Source: Dyadobacter alkalitolerans DSM 23607
GTDB taxonomy: Bacteria; Bacteroidota; Bacteroidia; Cytophagales; Spirosomataceae
Direction: 5' to 3'
Assembly (NCBI RefSeq): GCF_000428845.1
Contig: NZ_AUAS01000013.1
Coordinates: 1-64,000, forward strand
Length of the DNA: 64,000 bases
Part shown: positions 53,104 to 61,288 of the stretch, one piece after another
How positions within the stretch are numbered: position 1 is the first letter of the stretch
Layout of the letters: each line of letters begins with the position of its first letter
Translations under genes and position numbers: made by a program
The notes under the pieces: model-generated
Database searches by the model: none
Told to the model about the DNA's origin: nothing
Seen by the model: only the letters and a program-made list of their open reading frames with translations

Positions 53104-53691
53104 ATGGAAAGTGTTCAGCAGTATAAAGTAGATAAAGAACCGCAGGAAACATTGGCTATGGACCCAATGAAATTCATTCTGTGGCTGTTTTTGGTTAGTA
53201 TTATCATGTTATTTGCTTCTCAATCAAGTGCTTATTTGGTGAGAAGAGCCGAGGGGAACTGGTTGGAATTCTCAATGCCACCGATTTTCTGGTATAGCAC
53301 AGGCGTTCTTTTAATGAGCAGCGCAGCTATGCAATGGGCGTTTTATTCGGCAAAAAAAGATCAGTTCAAACAATTGAAAATAGCAATTTCTATTACTTTT
53401 GTACTTGGTCTGGCGTTCCTTTGGATGCAATTTGAAGGATGGAAACAGCTGGTTGCCATGAATGTTTATTTCGTTGGAAATCCGTCTGGTTCGTTTTTTT
53501 ATGTGTTCACAGGATTACACGGTTTTCACATCATTAGCGGATTAATCGTGTTGCTTTATTCCTTGACAGCCGCGTTCAAGTTGAAAGTGCACGCAAAGAA
53601 TTTGAGACGCATTCAGATCTGTGCCACTTACTGGCATTTTCTAGATTTACTTTGGTTATACCTTTTTGTTTTTTTATTGACTTTTAATTAA
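53104..53691 (+). CDS. Heme-copper oxidase subunit III (first copy)
   Basis: The 195-residue membrane protein has five helices. Strings are DPMKFILWLFLVSIIMLFASQSSAYLVRRAEGNW (split over one helix and loop), GNPSGSFFYVFTGLHGFHIISGL and ATYWHFLDLLWLYLFVFL, typical of short CoxC-like subunits. The longer frame starting at 53050 overlaps ctaB and lacks family similarity, so ATG 53104 is used. A second subunit III follows 10 bp downstream. Confidence 0.9.
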   Translation: MESVQQYKVDKEPQETLAMDPMKFILWLFLVSIIMLFASQSSAYLVRRAEGNWLEFSMPPIFWYSTGVLLMSSAAMQWAFYSAKKDQFKQLKIAISITFVLGLAFLWMQFEGWKQLVAMNVYFVGNPSGSFFYVFTGLHGFHIISGLIVLLYSLTAAFKLKVHAKNLRRIQICATYWHFLDLLWLYLFVFLLTFN

Positions 53692-53701
53692 TACTTTTTC
53701 A

Positions 53702-54472
53702 ATGGCTGCAAATGTAACAACACCTGGCGCGGTAGAACCCAAAATGTGGATGGGGGGAATTGAGCCTATGAGAGCTAGTTATGGTAAACTGATGATGTGG
53801 TTTTTCCTTATCTCGGATACCTTTACTTTCTCAGCCCTGCTCGTTGCCTACGGTACAGCAAGGTTCGCCTTTCCGGCATACTCCGGAAACGTGGATGACT
53901 TTACATTTTCAAACATGTATTGGCCGATTCCAGAGAAGGTTTACGAGGCGGTGCCTTTCCTTCACGGAATTTCTCTTCCCCTGGTCTTTGTAGGGATCAT
54001 GACATTCATCCTGATCGCGAGTAGCGTGACGATGGTTCTTGCAGTAGAAGCAGGTCACCGTATGGACCGTGCCAATGTTGAAAAATATATGCTTTGGACT
54101 ATCCTTGGCGGATTTACTTTTCTGGGTTGCCAGGCTTGGGAATGGGCTCACTTTATCCATGGAACGGATACAGGAAGTGTAATGAAAGTGATCGAGAATG
54201 GAGCTTGGGTCGAAAAGACAATATTCGGGGCAAACCTCACGGAAAACCAGTATGGCCCGCCTGCATTTGCTGACTTCTTTTTCTTTATTACAGGTTTCCA
54301 CGGAACGCACGTATTTAGTGGTGTGATCCTGAACATTTTGATCTTCTTCCGTACCGCCACAGGTTTTTATGATAAAAGAGGAAGCTACGAAATGGTCGAG
54401 AAAGTTGGACTTTACTGGCACTTTGTAGACTTGGTGTGGGTATTCGTATTTACATTCTTTTATCTGGTTTAA
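53702..54472 (+). CDS. coxC: Heme-copper oxidase subunit III (second copy)
   Basis: The 256-residue protein has about six or seven helices. Family strings are KLMMWFFLISDTFTFSALLVAYG, FLGCQAWEWAHFIHG, FFFITGFHGTHVFSGVILNI and GLYWHFVDLVWVFVFTFFYLV. It is longer than the first copy and closer to classical CoxC. The two probably form one oxidase with subunits I and II, or serve alternative forms. Spacing of 10 and 29 bp to neighbours supports cotranscription. Confidence 0.92.
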   Translation: MAANVTTPGAVEPKMWMGGIEPMRASYGKLMMWFFLISDTFTFSALLVAYGTARFAFPAYSGNVDDFTFSNMYWPIPEKVYEAVPFLHGISLPLVFVGIMTFILIASSVTMVLAVEAGHRMDRANVEKYMLWTILGGFTFLGCQAWEWAHFIHGTDTGSVMKVIENGAWVEKTIFGANLTENQYGPPAFADFFFFITGFHGTHVFSGVILNILIFFRTATGFYDKRGSYEMVEKVGLYWHFVDLVWVFVFTFFYLV

Positions 54473-54501
54473 ATCATCCAATAATATTAATTCCTAATCA
54501 A

Positions 54502-54831
54502 ATGTCGGAAGTACACCATATTCATAACCAGGATCCAAACGCAGGTGCTGAGCAACGCAAAGCAATCTGGAAAACCTTTTGGATTCTCCTTATCCTGACT
54601 GCCGTAGAGTTCCTTATCGCATTCACGGTCCCTCACGGAATATTGAAGGTTACCATTTTCATCGTGATGACGATTGTTAAAGCGTTCTATATCGTGGGTG
54701 AATTCATGCACTTAAAGCATGAAACAAAGTCACTGATCTGGTCGATCCTGGTTCCCGTTATCTTTGTAGCCTGGTTAATTTTGGCGCTTATGTTAGAAGG
54801 TAATGCGATTTTTGAAGCCATATTCGATTAA
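54502..54831 (+). CDS. Cytochrome c oxidase subunit IV family protein
   Basis: The 109-residue protein has three helices, with KTFWILLILTAVEFLIAFTVPHG, VMTIVKAFYIVGEFMHLKHE and IFVAWLILALMLEGNAIF. This is the CoxD/COX4_pro pattern. The open frame begins upstream at 54436 inside coxC, but ATG 54502 gives the family N-terminus MSEVHHIH. It is a structural accessory subunit of the oxidase. Confidence 0.9.
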   Translation: MSEVHHIHNQDPNAGAEQRKAIWKTFWILLILTAVEFLIAFTVPHGILKVTIFIVMTIVKAFYIVGEFMHLKHETKSLIWSILVPVIFVAWLILALMLEGNAIFEAIFD

Positions 54832-54840
54832 ATAATACGC

Positions 54841-55464
54841 ATGAAGAATTTTCCCAAGGCCGGATTACTGATCGTAACATTAGTAATACCGGCTTTGATT
54901 TTTGTACTCCTCAGACTTTTTGCAACCAATCATTATGATCTTCCTTACTTTAACCCGGAGATTAATAGTGAGGGAAAGGTGGCAATAGCAAATGGAGATA
55001 CGGTTTTTCGCAAGCAGTCAGTGGTGCAACTGTCATCGGGAAGTTATCATATTGCAAACCAAATTACGGTAATCAGTTTTTTACCAAAAAATTGCCCGGA
55101 TACTTGCAAGCTTGTGCTGTCGAATCTGAAAAGGATCTTTGATATGCGGAGCGAGACCAATAACCTCACTATTAAAACGCTTACCGAAGATAGTTTATCC
55201 GCTTCCTCAACCTATCCAAGTGAGTTAGGTAAGGAAGGATGGGAGACTTGGAAAGCTTCAATAAAGGACGCCGAACGTTTATTGGAGTTGCCATCTTCGC
55301 AAGATACTCCTGAACTTTATCCGATCGAAAGCAGGTTAATGTTGATAGATAGCAGAGGCTACACAAGAGGTTACTACAATGGAGTGGATCCCGAGGAGAT
55401 TGATCGCCTAATGGCGGAAATAAAGATTTTAAATTACGAGAATAAAGCAAGTGCTGACAAATAG
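54841..55464 (+). CDS. SCO1/SenC-like copper-site assembly protein
   Basis: The 207-residue protein has one N-terminal membrane anchor and a thioredoxin-like domain. The copper-binding CxxxC is present as Cys85 and Cys89 in NCPDTCKLV. The distal His that completes the site in SCO proteins is not visible: the matching strand reads ESRLMLIDSRGY instead of a His-containing form. It could act as a thiol-disulfide reductase for CuA rather than a copper chaperone. It is 9 bp after subunit IV and 2 bp before the next gene. Confidence 0.8.
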   Translation: MKNFPKAGLLIVTLVIPALIFVLLRLFATNHYDLPYFNPEINSEGKVAIANGDTVFRKQSVVQLSSGSYHIANQITVISFLPKNCPDTCKLVLSNLKRIFDMRSETNNLTIKTLTEDSLSASSTYPSELGKEGWETWKASIKDAERLLELPSSQDTPELYPIESRLMLIDSRGYTRGYYNGVDPEEIDRLMAEIKILNYENKASADK

Positions 55465-55466
55465 TT

Positions 55467-56006
55467 ATGGCTTCATTAGTATTAGAAAAGAAACCCAAAT
55501 ACGAACGCATTATTAACATTCTCGCCATTGTAATCCCGATTGCAGTTGCGGCGTTATTAGGCATTCGGCAGAAAGTTGAGTTAGGAGCGTGGACGAAGGT
55601 TTTGCCTCATGTTATCGGGGTGATCAATACGCTGACGGCGGTGTTTTTGATTGCAGGATTTTATTTTGTCAAAAACAATAACATTAGTGCGCACCGTAAA
55701 GCCATGACAGGTGCATTCTTGTTGGGCGCTGTATTTTTGGTTTGTTATATTTTATATCACATTTCAAATCAATCCACGCCTTTTGGTGGCGAAGGAGTTG
55801 TGCGGCCGATCTATTACTTTTTATTGATTTCGCACATCACATTGTCTATTGTAGTCGTTTGGTTTGTGTTGCGTGCCGTGTATTTTGGTTATACTAATCA
55901 AATTATTGAACACAGAAAGGCTGTGAAATGGGCTTTTCCTATCTGGCTTTACGTGAGTATCAGTGGCGTTGTGGTTTACCTGATGATTAGTCCTTATTAT
56001 GTATGA
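55467..56006 (+). CDS. DUF420 membrane protein (CtaM-like oxidase assembly factor)
   Basis: The 179-residue protein has five or six helices with the DUF420 strings VIGVINTLTAVFLIAGFYFVK (N-terminal pair), HRKAMTGAFLLGAVFL, ISHITLSIVVVWFVLRA and HRKAVKWAFPIWLYVSISGVVVYLM. DUF420 members such as CtaM are needed for heme-copper oxidase function in Gram-positive bacteria. Its ATGA stop-start overlap with the next gene implies coupling. Confidence 0.87.
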   Translation: MASLVLEKKPKYERIINILAIVIPIAVAALLGIRQKVELGAWTKVLPHVIGVINTLTAVFLIAGFYFVKNNNISAHRKAMTGAFLLGAVFLVCYILYHISNQSTPFGGEGVVRPIYYFLLISHITLSIVVVWFVLRAVYFGYTNQIIEHRKAVKWAFPIWLYVSISGVVVYLMISPYYV

Positions 56007-56284
56007 AAAACTTTAAGATCATATTCGGTTTTGTAATGCTGTTTGTGCTCTCAGGCGTCGATACCTGGGCGCAATGTGCCATGTGCCGCGGTTCTGTGGA
56101 AAGTTCTATGGGAAATGGCAGGAACAATGTAGGGGTTGGGCTTAACACCGGCATTATGTTTCTATTTGTGATGCCTTACTTGTTGGTTGGGGTAATTGGT
56201 TACCTATGGTATCGCAATAGCAAAAAGAATTTACAGGAACGCCAGTTCATCGCTTCGCGTGTGAAGCAGGCTTATCAAGGTTAA
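56003..56284 (+). CDS. Small membrane protein with a CxxC motif, unknown
   Basis: The 93-residue protein has a signal-like first segment (about 5-22, cleavable or anchored), then AQCAMCRGSVESS with a CxxC at residues about 25-28, and a second helix around GIMFLFVMPYLLVGVIGYLWY. A periplasmic CxxC next to the membrane fits metal or thiol handling during oxidase assembly. I recognise no named family. It is the last gene of the cluster, coupled by 4 bp to DUF420, and a terminator follows. Confidence 0.75.
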   Translation: MKNFKIIFGFVMLFVLSGVDTWAQCAMCRGSVESSMGNGRNNVGVGLNTGIMFLFVMPYLLVGVIGYLWYRNSKKNLQERQFIASRVKQAYQG

Positions 56285-56304
56285 AACTGAGAACAGAAAT
56301 CGGC

Positions 56305-56334
56305 AAAGCGAAGCGATAAGCTTCGCTTTTTTTT
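56305..56334 (+). terminator. Terminator of the act-cox cluster
   Basis: AAAGCGAAGC (56305-56314) pairs with GCTTCGCTTT (56320-56329), with a 5-nt loop and a T run to 56334. It is the first clear terminator since 39447, consistent with one long operon with internal promoters possible. Confidence 0.85.
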
Positions 56335-56414
56335 ATGTCCAAATGAATATATAAATAATGTGGTCAAAAGGCGTAGAAAGATTTTTTCATGCCTTTATTG
56401 AGAAACTCGGAATT

Positions 56415-58931
56415 ATGCGACGGATACTTTTTCTTCTCCTGCTTTTTAATTGCACATTAGTTAATGCTCAGATCATTTCGACTTCAAAACCCTGGACTTT
56501 CTGGTGGTGGATGGGCAGCGCGGTGAACGAGAAGAACATTACGGCTCAATTGGAATACTTTCAAAAATCAGGAGTAGGCGGCGTACACATTATCCCAATT
56601 TATCAGGTGAAGGGTTACGAATCACAATCCGTTCCGTTTTTGACGCCAAAATGGCTGGATCTGATGCAGTATACAGTGCGCGAAGGCAAGCGGCTAGGAT
56701 TGGGTGTCGATATGACGACTGGAACCGGCTGGCCATTTGGTGGTCCCAATGTTTCGCCGGAGCTCGGGGCAAAGCAAATGATGGTTAAAAATGGAGCTAT
56801 CGTCATTGAACCCACAAAACAAAAAGTAAAACGTGCGGCGCCAGGTGGAGAAGGACTGGTCCTCGATCCGTTTCATGCGACGGCAATGCCACGCTATCTT
56901 ACAAGGTTCGATTCTGCGTTTGCCGATAGAAAAGATCTGCCGCGCTCCATGTATAATGATTCCTATGAGGCATATGGAGCTAACTGGACCGACGATTTTT
57001 TGCAGGAATTTAAAAAAAGACGCGGTTATGAAGTGGGTGAAAATTTGGCTTTACTGACTGATTCAATTGGAAAAGCCGGCTCAGATCTTGTCCGGATCGA
57101 CTATCATCAAACATTATCGGAGTTATTGAGAGAGCGTTATGCCAAGCCCTGGACCGATTGGAGCACAAAGCACGGTTTTCTGACCAGATATCAGGCGCAC
57201 GGTTCGCCCGGAAACCTGCTCGACTTGTACGACACCGCTGATATTCCGGAAACTGAATCTTTTGGAACGAGTCGTTTTTCAATTCCCGGTTTACGCATTG
57301 ATCCTGATTATTCCATCGACCAGTTTGGGACACCCGATCCTTTGGCAATGAAATTTGCCTCATCGGCAGCGCATTTTTCTGGTAAAAAGCTTGTCAGTTC
57401 CGAAACCGGAACATGGCTTGCAAACCATTTCAAAGTTTCGCTGTCGCAGGTCAAGCCGCAAATTGATGAACTTTTCACGGCTGGCATTAATCACATCTTT
57501 TATCACGGAAGCACTTATTCACCTGCTCAGGAGCCATTTCCAGGCTGGTTATTCTACGCTTCCACGAACTTCGGATCGACTTCACATTTCGCTGAACACT
57601 TTCCCCTGCTAAATAAATACGTACAGCGCTGCCAGGAGCTGCTTCAAAACAGCAAATCGGACAATGATGTGCTCGTGTATTTTCCAATACATGACCTTTG
57701 GGCAACCAAAGCGAAGTCGTCCGGCAATGTGCATTTACTGGAAGTGCATCATGTGGATCGCTGGTTGCTGGACCTGCCTTTTGGTAAGCTTGCACAGCAA
57801 CTTTGGAAAAAGGGTTTTGGATTTGACTACGTTTCGGATTTGCAATTGAGCCGTTTAAACCTTGATAGCAATGGTAATCTTCCCAGCGGAGACGCAGTTT
57901 ATAAATCCATAATCATTCCCGAAAGCACCTATATGCCCGGCGAAACATTAAAAGAATTACAACGACTCGCCAAGAATGGAGCAAAGATCATATTTCAAAA
58001 CCACATGCCGGAAAAAGCAACTGGTTACGGTGTCGAGACTGAAAGGCAAAACAGCTTCGAGAATGGGTTAGTAATGCTAAAAAAAGAAAAGAATGTCCGC
58101 ATTTCGAATGATTTTGAAAAAGAATTGGTGGCAAGCGGAGCACTTAGGGAATCATTCGCAGAAAATGGCTTGACATTTATCCGTAAAAAAACACAAGACA
58201 ACAAACGACTTTACTTTGTCAGTAACTTGGCTGATCAGTTTAAGGAAGGTTGGATTAAGGTTAGCAATGTCGGCGGGTTTGAAAAATTTGATGCACTGGA
58301 TGAAAATGCTACCTGGAAGCCGGTCCCGCGAAATGGAGATGCGATTTATTTAAGGCTTTTGCCAGGACAATCATGTTTTTTAAGAGAAACAGTAAAAAAT
58401 ACAGGCACAGAGAAAATGAACATTGCGGATAAGCAATTTGAGATAAAAGGTAATTGGAATTTAAAATTTCTAAAAGGCCGGCCTTCGATCCCAGCCTCCG
58501 CCAATCTGAACGAACTCAAAACCTGGACGAGTTTGCCTGATTCAGCAGTATACTTTTCAGGAACAGCCAGATACGAGATTCGTTTCGATTGTCCTGACAA
58601 TCTGATGAAGAGTGACGCTAAAATCTTGGACCTTGGTGATGTTAGAGAAGTGGCCACCGTAAAACTGAATGGTAAGCCCATAGGAACAGCTTGGAGCATT
58701 CCTTTTCAATTAGGTTTTACAGATAAGCTTAAATCAAAAGATAATGTGCTTGAAATTGAGGTTACCAATCTTTCAGCCAACTATATGCGCCTGAGAGACA
58801 CGCAAAAGCCCGATTGGAAAAAATTTCATGAGATTAACATTGTCGATATCACTTACAAAAAGTTTGACGCTACAAAATGGGAGCCCATGCCATCGGGTTT
58901 GCTGGGACCAGTGAAAATCCTTTTCCGCTAA
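56415..58931 (+). CDS. Secreted GH106-like glycoside hydrolase
   Basis: From ATG 56415 the protein is 838 residues with a signal peptide ending LVNAQ. The catalytic region has PWTFWWWMGSAVNEKNI, GGVHIIPIYQVKGYE and VDMTTGTGWPFGGP, and further SSETGTWLANHFKV and PFPGWLFYASTNFG, the pattern I associate with alpha-L-rhamnosidases of family 106. The last ~170 residues form a beta-sandwich with GTARYEIRFD and VKLNGKPIGTAWSIPF. An upstream in-frame ATG at 56358 would put 19 extra residues before the signal. No transporter or regulator is adjacent. Confidence 0.8.
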   Translation: MRRILFLLLLFNCTLVNAQIISTSKPWTFWWWMGSAVNEKNITAQLEYFQKSGVGGVHIIPIYQVKGYESQSVPFLTPKWLDLMQYTVREGKRLGLGVDMTTGTGWPFGGPNVSPELGAKQMMVKNGAIVIEPTKQKVKRAAPGGEGLVLDPFHATAMPRYLTRFDSAFADRKDLPRSMYNDSYEAYGANWTDDFLQEFKKRRGYEVGENLALLTDSIGKAGSDLVRIDYHQTLSELLRERYAKPWTDWSTKHGFLTRYQAHGSPGNLLDLYDTADIPETESFGTSRFSIPGLRIDPDYSIDQFGTPDPLAMKFASSAAHFSGKKLVSSETGTWLANHFKVSLSQVKPQIDELFTAGINHIFYHGSTYSPAQEPFPGWLFYASTNFGSTSHFAEHFPLLNKYVQRCQELLQNSKSDNDVLVYFPIHDLWATKAKSSGNVHLLEVHHVDRWLLDLPFGKLAQQLWKKGFGFDYVSDLQLSRLNLDSNGNLPSGDAVYKSIIIPESTYMPGETLKELQRLAKNGAKIIFQNHMPEKATGYGVETERQNSFENGLVMLKKEKNVRISNDFEKELVASGALRESFAENGLTFIRKKTQDNKRLYFVSNLADQFKEGWIKVSNVGGFEKFDALDENATWKPVPRNGDAIYLRLLPGQSCFLRETVKNTGTEKMNIADKQFEIKGNWNLKFLKGRPSIPASANLNELKTWTSLPDSAVYFSGTARYEIRFDCPDNLMKSDAKILDLGDVREVATVKLNGKPIGTAWSIPFQLGFTDKLKSKDNVLEIEVTNLSANYMRLRDTQKPDWKKFHEINIVDITYKKFDATKWEPMPSGLLGPVKILFR

Positions 58932-58934
58932 ATG

Positions 58935-59744
58935 TTACTCCCAAAGCGGGTAGTGTTCAAGCTGGATCTGCCTGCCAAAGAATATGTTTGTCGATTGTTC
59001 GAAGGACAGCGTGTAGTCGGACACATAAAATGCGCGCTTGCCTTCTCCCTTTTCATTGACCAGATAATGTTGTTCCAGCCAGGATTTTAATGAGAAAGCC
59101 ACTATCTCGGATGTGTCGAGGATTTCTACATTGCTTTTATAGAATTCGCCGATCTGGTTTTTGATCAGCGGATAATGCGTGCAGCCAAGAATCAATGCTT
59201 CAATATCTGTCAGCGAAGGATCAGACAAATAGCTGGTTATAATGCTTTCACTAATATTATTGTCGAAAAAACCTTCCTCAATCATGGGCGCCAGCAAAGG
59301 AGTAGCCAGTGACTTCAACTGAATATTCTTACCCAAAGCGTCCACTTTCTTTTTGTATACATTGGAAAGGACCGTTTGCTTCGTCCCGATCAGGCCGATC
59401 GTCTTGCCGTCATAATGTTCCTTAATGTAATCCACCACCGGATCAATTACATTCAAAACCTTCGCCTTGCTGCCCACATATTCCCGCACCAGCTCATAAG
59501 CTGCAGCAGAAGCCGAGTTGCAGGCAATGAGGATAAGCTTGCAATTTTGCTGCAGAAGCATGTTGCAAATTTTGATAGAATAAGCCTGAATTGCCGCCTG
59601 AGACTTATCGCCGTAGGGAAGGTGCGCCGTGTCGCCAAAATAAATTGTATTCTCTTGCGGCAGAAGCCTGGTAACTGCACTGGCAACGGTCATCCCGCCA
59701 ATGCCACTATCAAAAATCCCAATAGGCGCCGAAGAATCAAACAT
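58935..59744 (-). CDS. murI: Glutamate racemase
   Basis: MurI makes D-glutamate for murD. The 269-residue enzyme has the N-terminal IGIFDSGIGGMTVASAV, FGDTAHLPYG, the catalytic Cys in IACNSASAAA, and the second catalytic Cys in ALILGCTHYPLI. All key residues are present and length is normal. It is convergent to the GH106 gene with a 3-bp gap and divergent from the ECF sigma gene. Confidence 0.95.
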   Translation of the reverse strand: MFDSSAPIGIFDSGIGGMTVASAVTRLLPQENTIYFGDTAHLPYGDKSQAAIQAYSIKICNMLLQQNCKLILIACNSASAAAYELVREYVGSKAKVLNVIDPVVDYIKEHYDGKTIGLIGTKQTVLSNVYKKKVDALGKNIQLKSLATPLLAPMIEEGFFDNNISESIITSYLSDPSLTDIEALILGCTHYPLIKNQIGEFYKSNVEILDTSEIVAFSLKSWLEQHYLVNEKGEGKRAFYVSDYTLSFEQSTNIFFGRQIQLEHYPLWE

Positions 59745-59785
59745 AATGGATAGGGGTAAATCTTTTAGTTAAGCGATATTTGATC

Positions 59786-59793
59786 CAAAACTA
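59786..59793 (-). promoter_or_regulatory. -7 box upstream of murI
   Basis: On the minus strand this reads TAGTTTTG, an exact -7 consensus match. No TTG is seen at the -33 distance. The start near 59779 leaves a leader of about 35 nt before the ATG at 59744. Confidence 0.35.
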
Positions 59794-59906
59794 AAGGAAC
59801 GGTACGAATAACTTTTTTAAAAATTAAATCAATTCGTAAATTTTTTAAGATCTGATGCAACCTACCGTTCGGGAAAGAGCATCTTGATATTGAAACCACC
59901 AAATGA

Positions 59907-60497
59907 ATGGGTCGAATTTTATCACTTTTCAGTAACGAGGCACAACTCATCAAAGCGCTTAGGAAGGAAGATCCGAAGGCTCAGCGACAGTTGTACGATA
60001 AATACAGCGCTCGCATGCTGGCTTTATGCTTTCGTTATATCTGTGATGACATGGCGGCTGAGGATGTGATGGTTGAAGGTTTTATAAGAGTGTTTGCGAA
60101 AATAGAGCAGTTCAGCGAAGAAGGCAGTTTTGAAGGATGGATCCGTCGCATTATGGTAAATGAGGCGCTGGGTTATTTAAGAAAACAAAAACGTAGCCTG
60201 GAAGACACGCTGTCAGACGAGGCCAATAACATTCCGGATTATGCACACGCTGATCAGAATCTGGAGACGCAGGAGTTGCTCGCATTGATTGAGTCGCTGC
60301 CCACAGGATACAGAACGGTTTTCAATTTATATGCAATTGAAGGTTATCCGCACATTGAAATTGCACAAATGCTTGGCATAACCGAAAGCACATCCAAGTC
60401 GCAATTGCACCGGGCAAGGGCAATGCTGCAAAAAATGGTGGCGGATTGGGAAAATGATTTTAAAAAAAAAGTAGAATATGAAAAAGCATCCGGTTGA
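59907..60497 (+). CDS. ECF-type RNA polymerase sigma factor
   Basis: The 196-residue protein has region 2 (ALRKEDPKAQRQLYDKYSARMLALCFRYICDDMAAEDVMVEGFIRVF, read as consecutive helices), FEGWIRRIMVNEALGYLRKQ at the region 2 end, and region 4 with LPTGYRTVFNLYAIEGYPHIEIAQMLGITESTSKSQLHRAR. These are the usual Bacteroidota ECF strings. It overlaps the next gene by 20 bp, so a dedicated partner is translated with it. Confidence 0.92.
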   Translation: MGRILSLFSNEAQLIKALRKEDPKAQRQLYDKYSARMLALCFRYICDDMAAEDVMVEGFIRVFAKIEQFSEEGSFEGWIRRIMVNEALGYLRKQKRSLEDTLSDEANNIPDYAHADQNLETQELLALIESLPTGYRTVFNLYAIEGYPHIEIAQMLGITESTSKSQLHRARAMLQKMVADWENDFKKKVEYEKASG

Positions 60498-61278
60498 TGA
60501 TCTTTTCAAGCGCAGGCTTTCGGAGTTGGAAAAAAAGCCATCTGCCGCTGCCTGGGAAAAAATCAAGACAAGCACAAAAAAGGAGCGTAAGCTGGCGGGC
60601 TGGGTCTGGTATGCCGCAGCAAGTGTTGTCATCACGCTTGTAGCAGGTTATATCGTCTGGAATAGCGAGCGCCCAAACATTGAAACCATTGGTAAGGAGA
60701 GGAAACGTGTAATCGTTTCCAAGCCAAAGGAACTTGTCGGGGAACAGGAAAAAGAAACTGTTCAGCAAGTGGAGGTTGAAAAGATTCCCGTGCCTGCTCC
60801 TGAGCTCGCGGGCGATGAGAATAAAAGGGAATTGGAAAAGACTGATCATGCGGAGCACGTTACGAAGGAGCCAATCCATGTTGGTAACCACATTCAAGAT
60901 GCTGAACCCCAAAACGTGGCGAAAATTGATATCGACGTAAAAGAGGAGCCTGTTACAGAGCTGCCTACTATTGAAAAGATTACCCCAAAAGCAGAAGAAG
61001 CCCTTTCCGCGAAGATCACACCAATGCCGGTTGAACAGACTAGGGTTGTTTTAGTGGAAGTGGAAACAAATGATCAGGATGAGGATAAACCTAAATCCTC
61101 CAAATTCTCGAAAGTGTTTCGTCAGCTGAAAAATGCGAGAGCGGGCGAGCGCGTGGATTGGGAAGAAGTGGGTTTTAATCCAAAAAGCCTCGTTGCGAAA
61201 GTAGACGATCGCTTGCGCAACGGAGAAGAAAGAGTGTCGGAAAAGTACCATAACCTCAAAGACAAAACCAAACTTTAA
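60478..61278 (+). CDS. Single-pass membrane protein, probable anti-sigma factor
   Basis: The 266-residue protein has a cytoplasmic N-terminus (1-40, with DDLFKRRLSELEKKPSAAAWEKI), a membrane helix at about 43-60 (WVWYAAASVVITLVAGYIVW) and a long charged periplasmic part rich in Glu, Lys, Pro and Val. The N-terminal string resembles those of proteins following ECF sigma genes in Bacteroidota. I infer an anti-sigma role from topology and the 20-bp overlap with the sigma gene; no zinc motif (HxxxCxxC) is present. Confidence 0.55.
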   Translation: MKKHPVDDLFKRRLSELEKKPSAAAWEKIKTSTKKERKLAGWVWYAAASVVITLVAGYIVWNSERPNIETIGKERKRVIVSKPKELVGEQEKETVQQVEVEKIPVPAPELAGDENKRELEKTDHAEHVTKEPIHVGNHIQDAEPQNVAKIDIDVKEEPVTELPTIEKITPKAEEALSAKITPMPVEQTRVVLVEVETNDQDEDKPKSSKFSKVFRQLKNARAGERVDWEEVGFNPKSLVAKVDDRLRNGEERVSEKYHNLKDKTKL

Positions 61279-61288
61279 AATCACAGCC

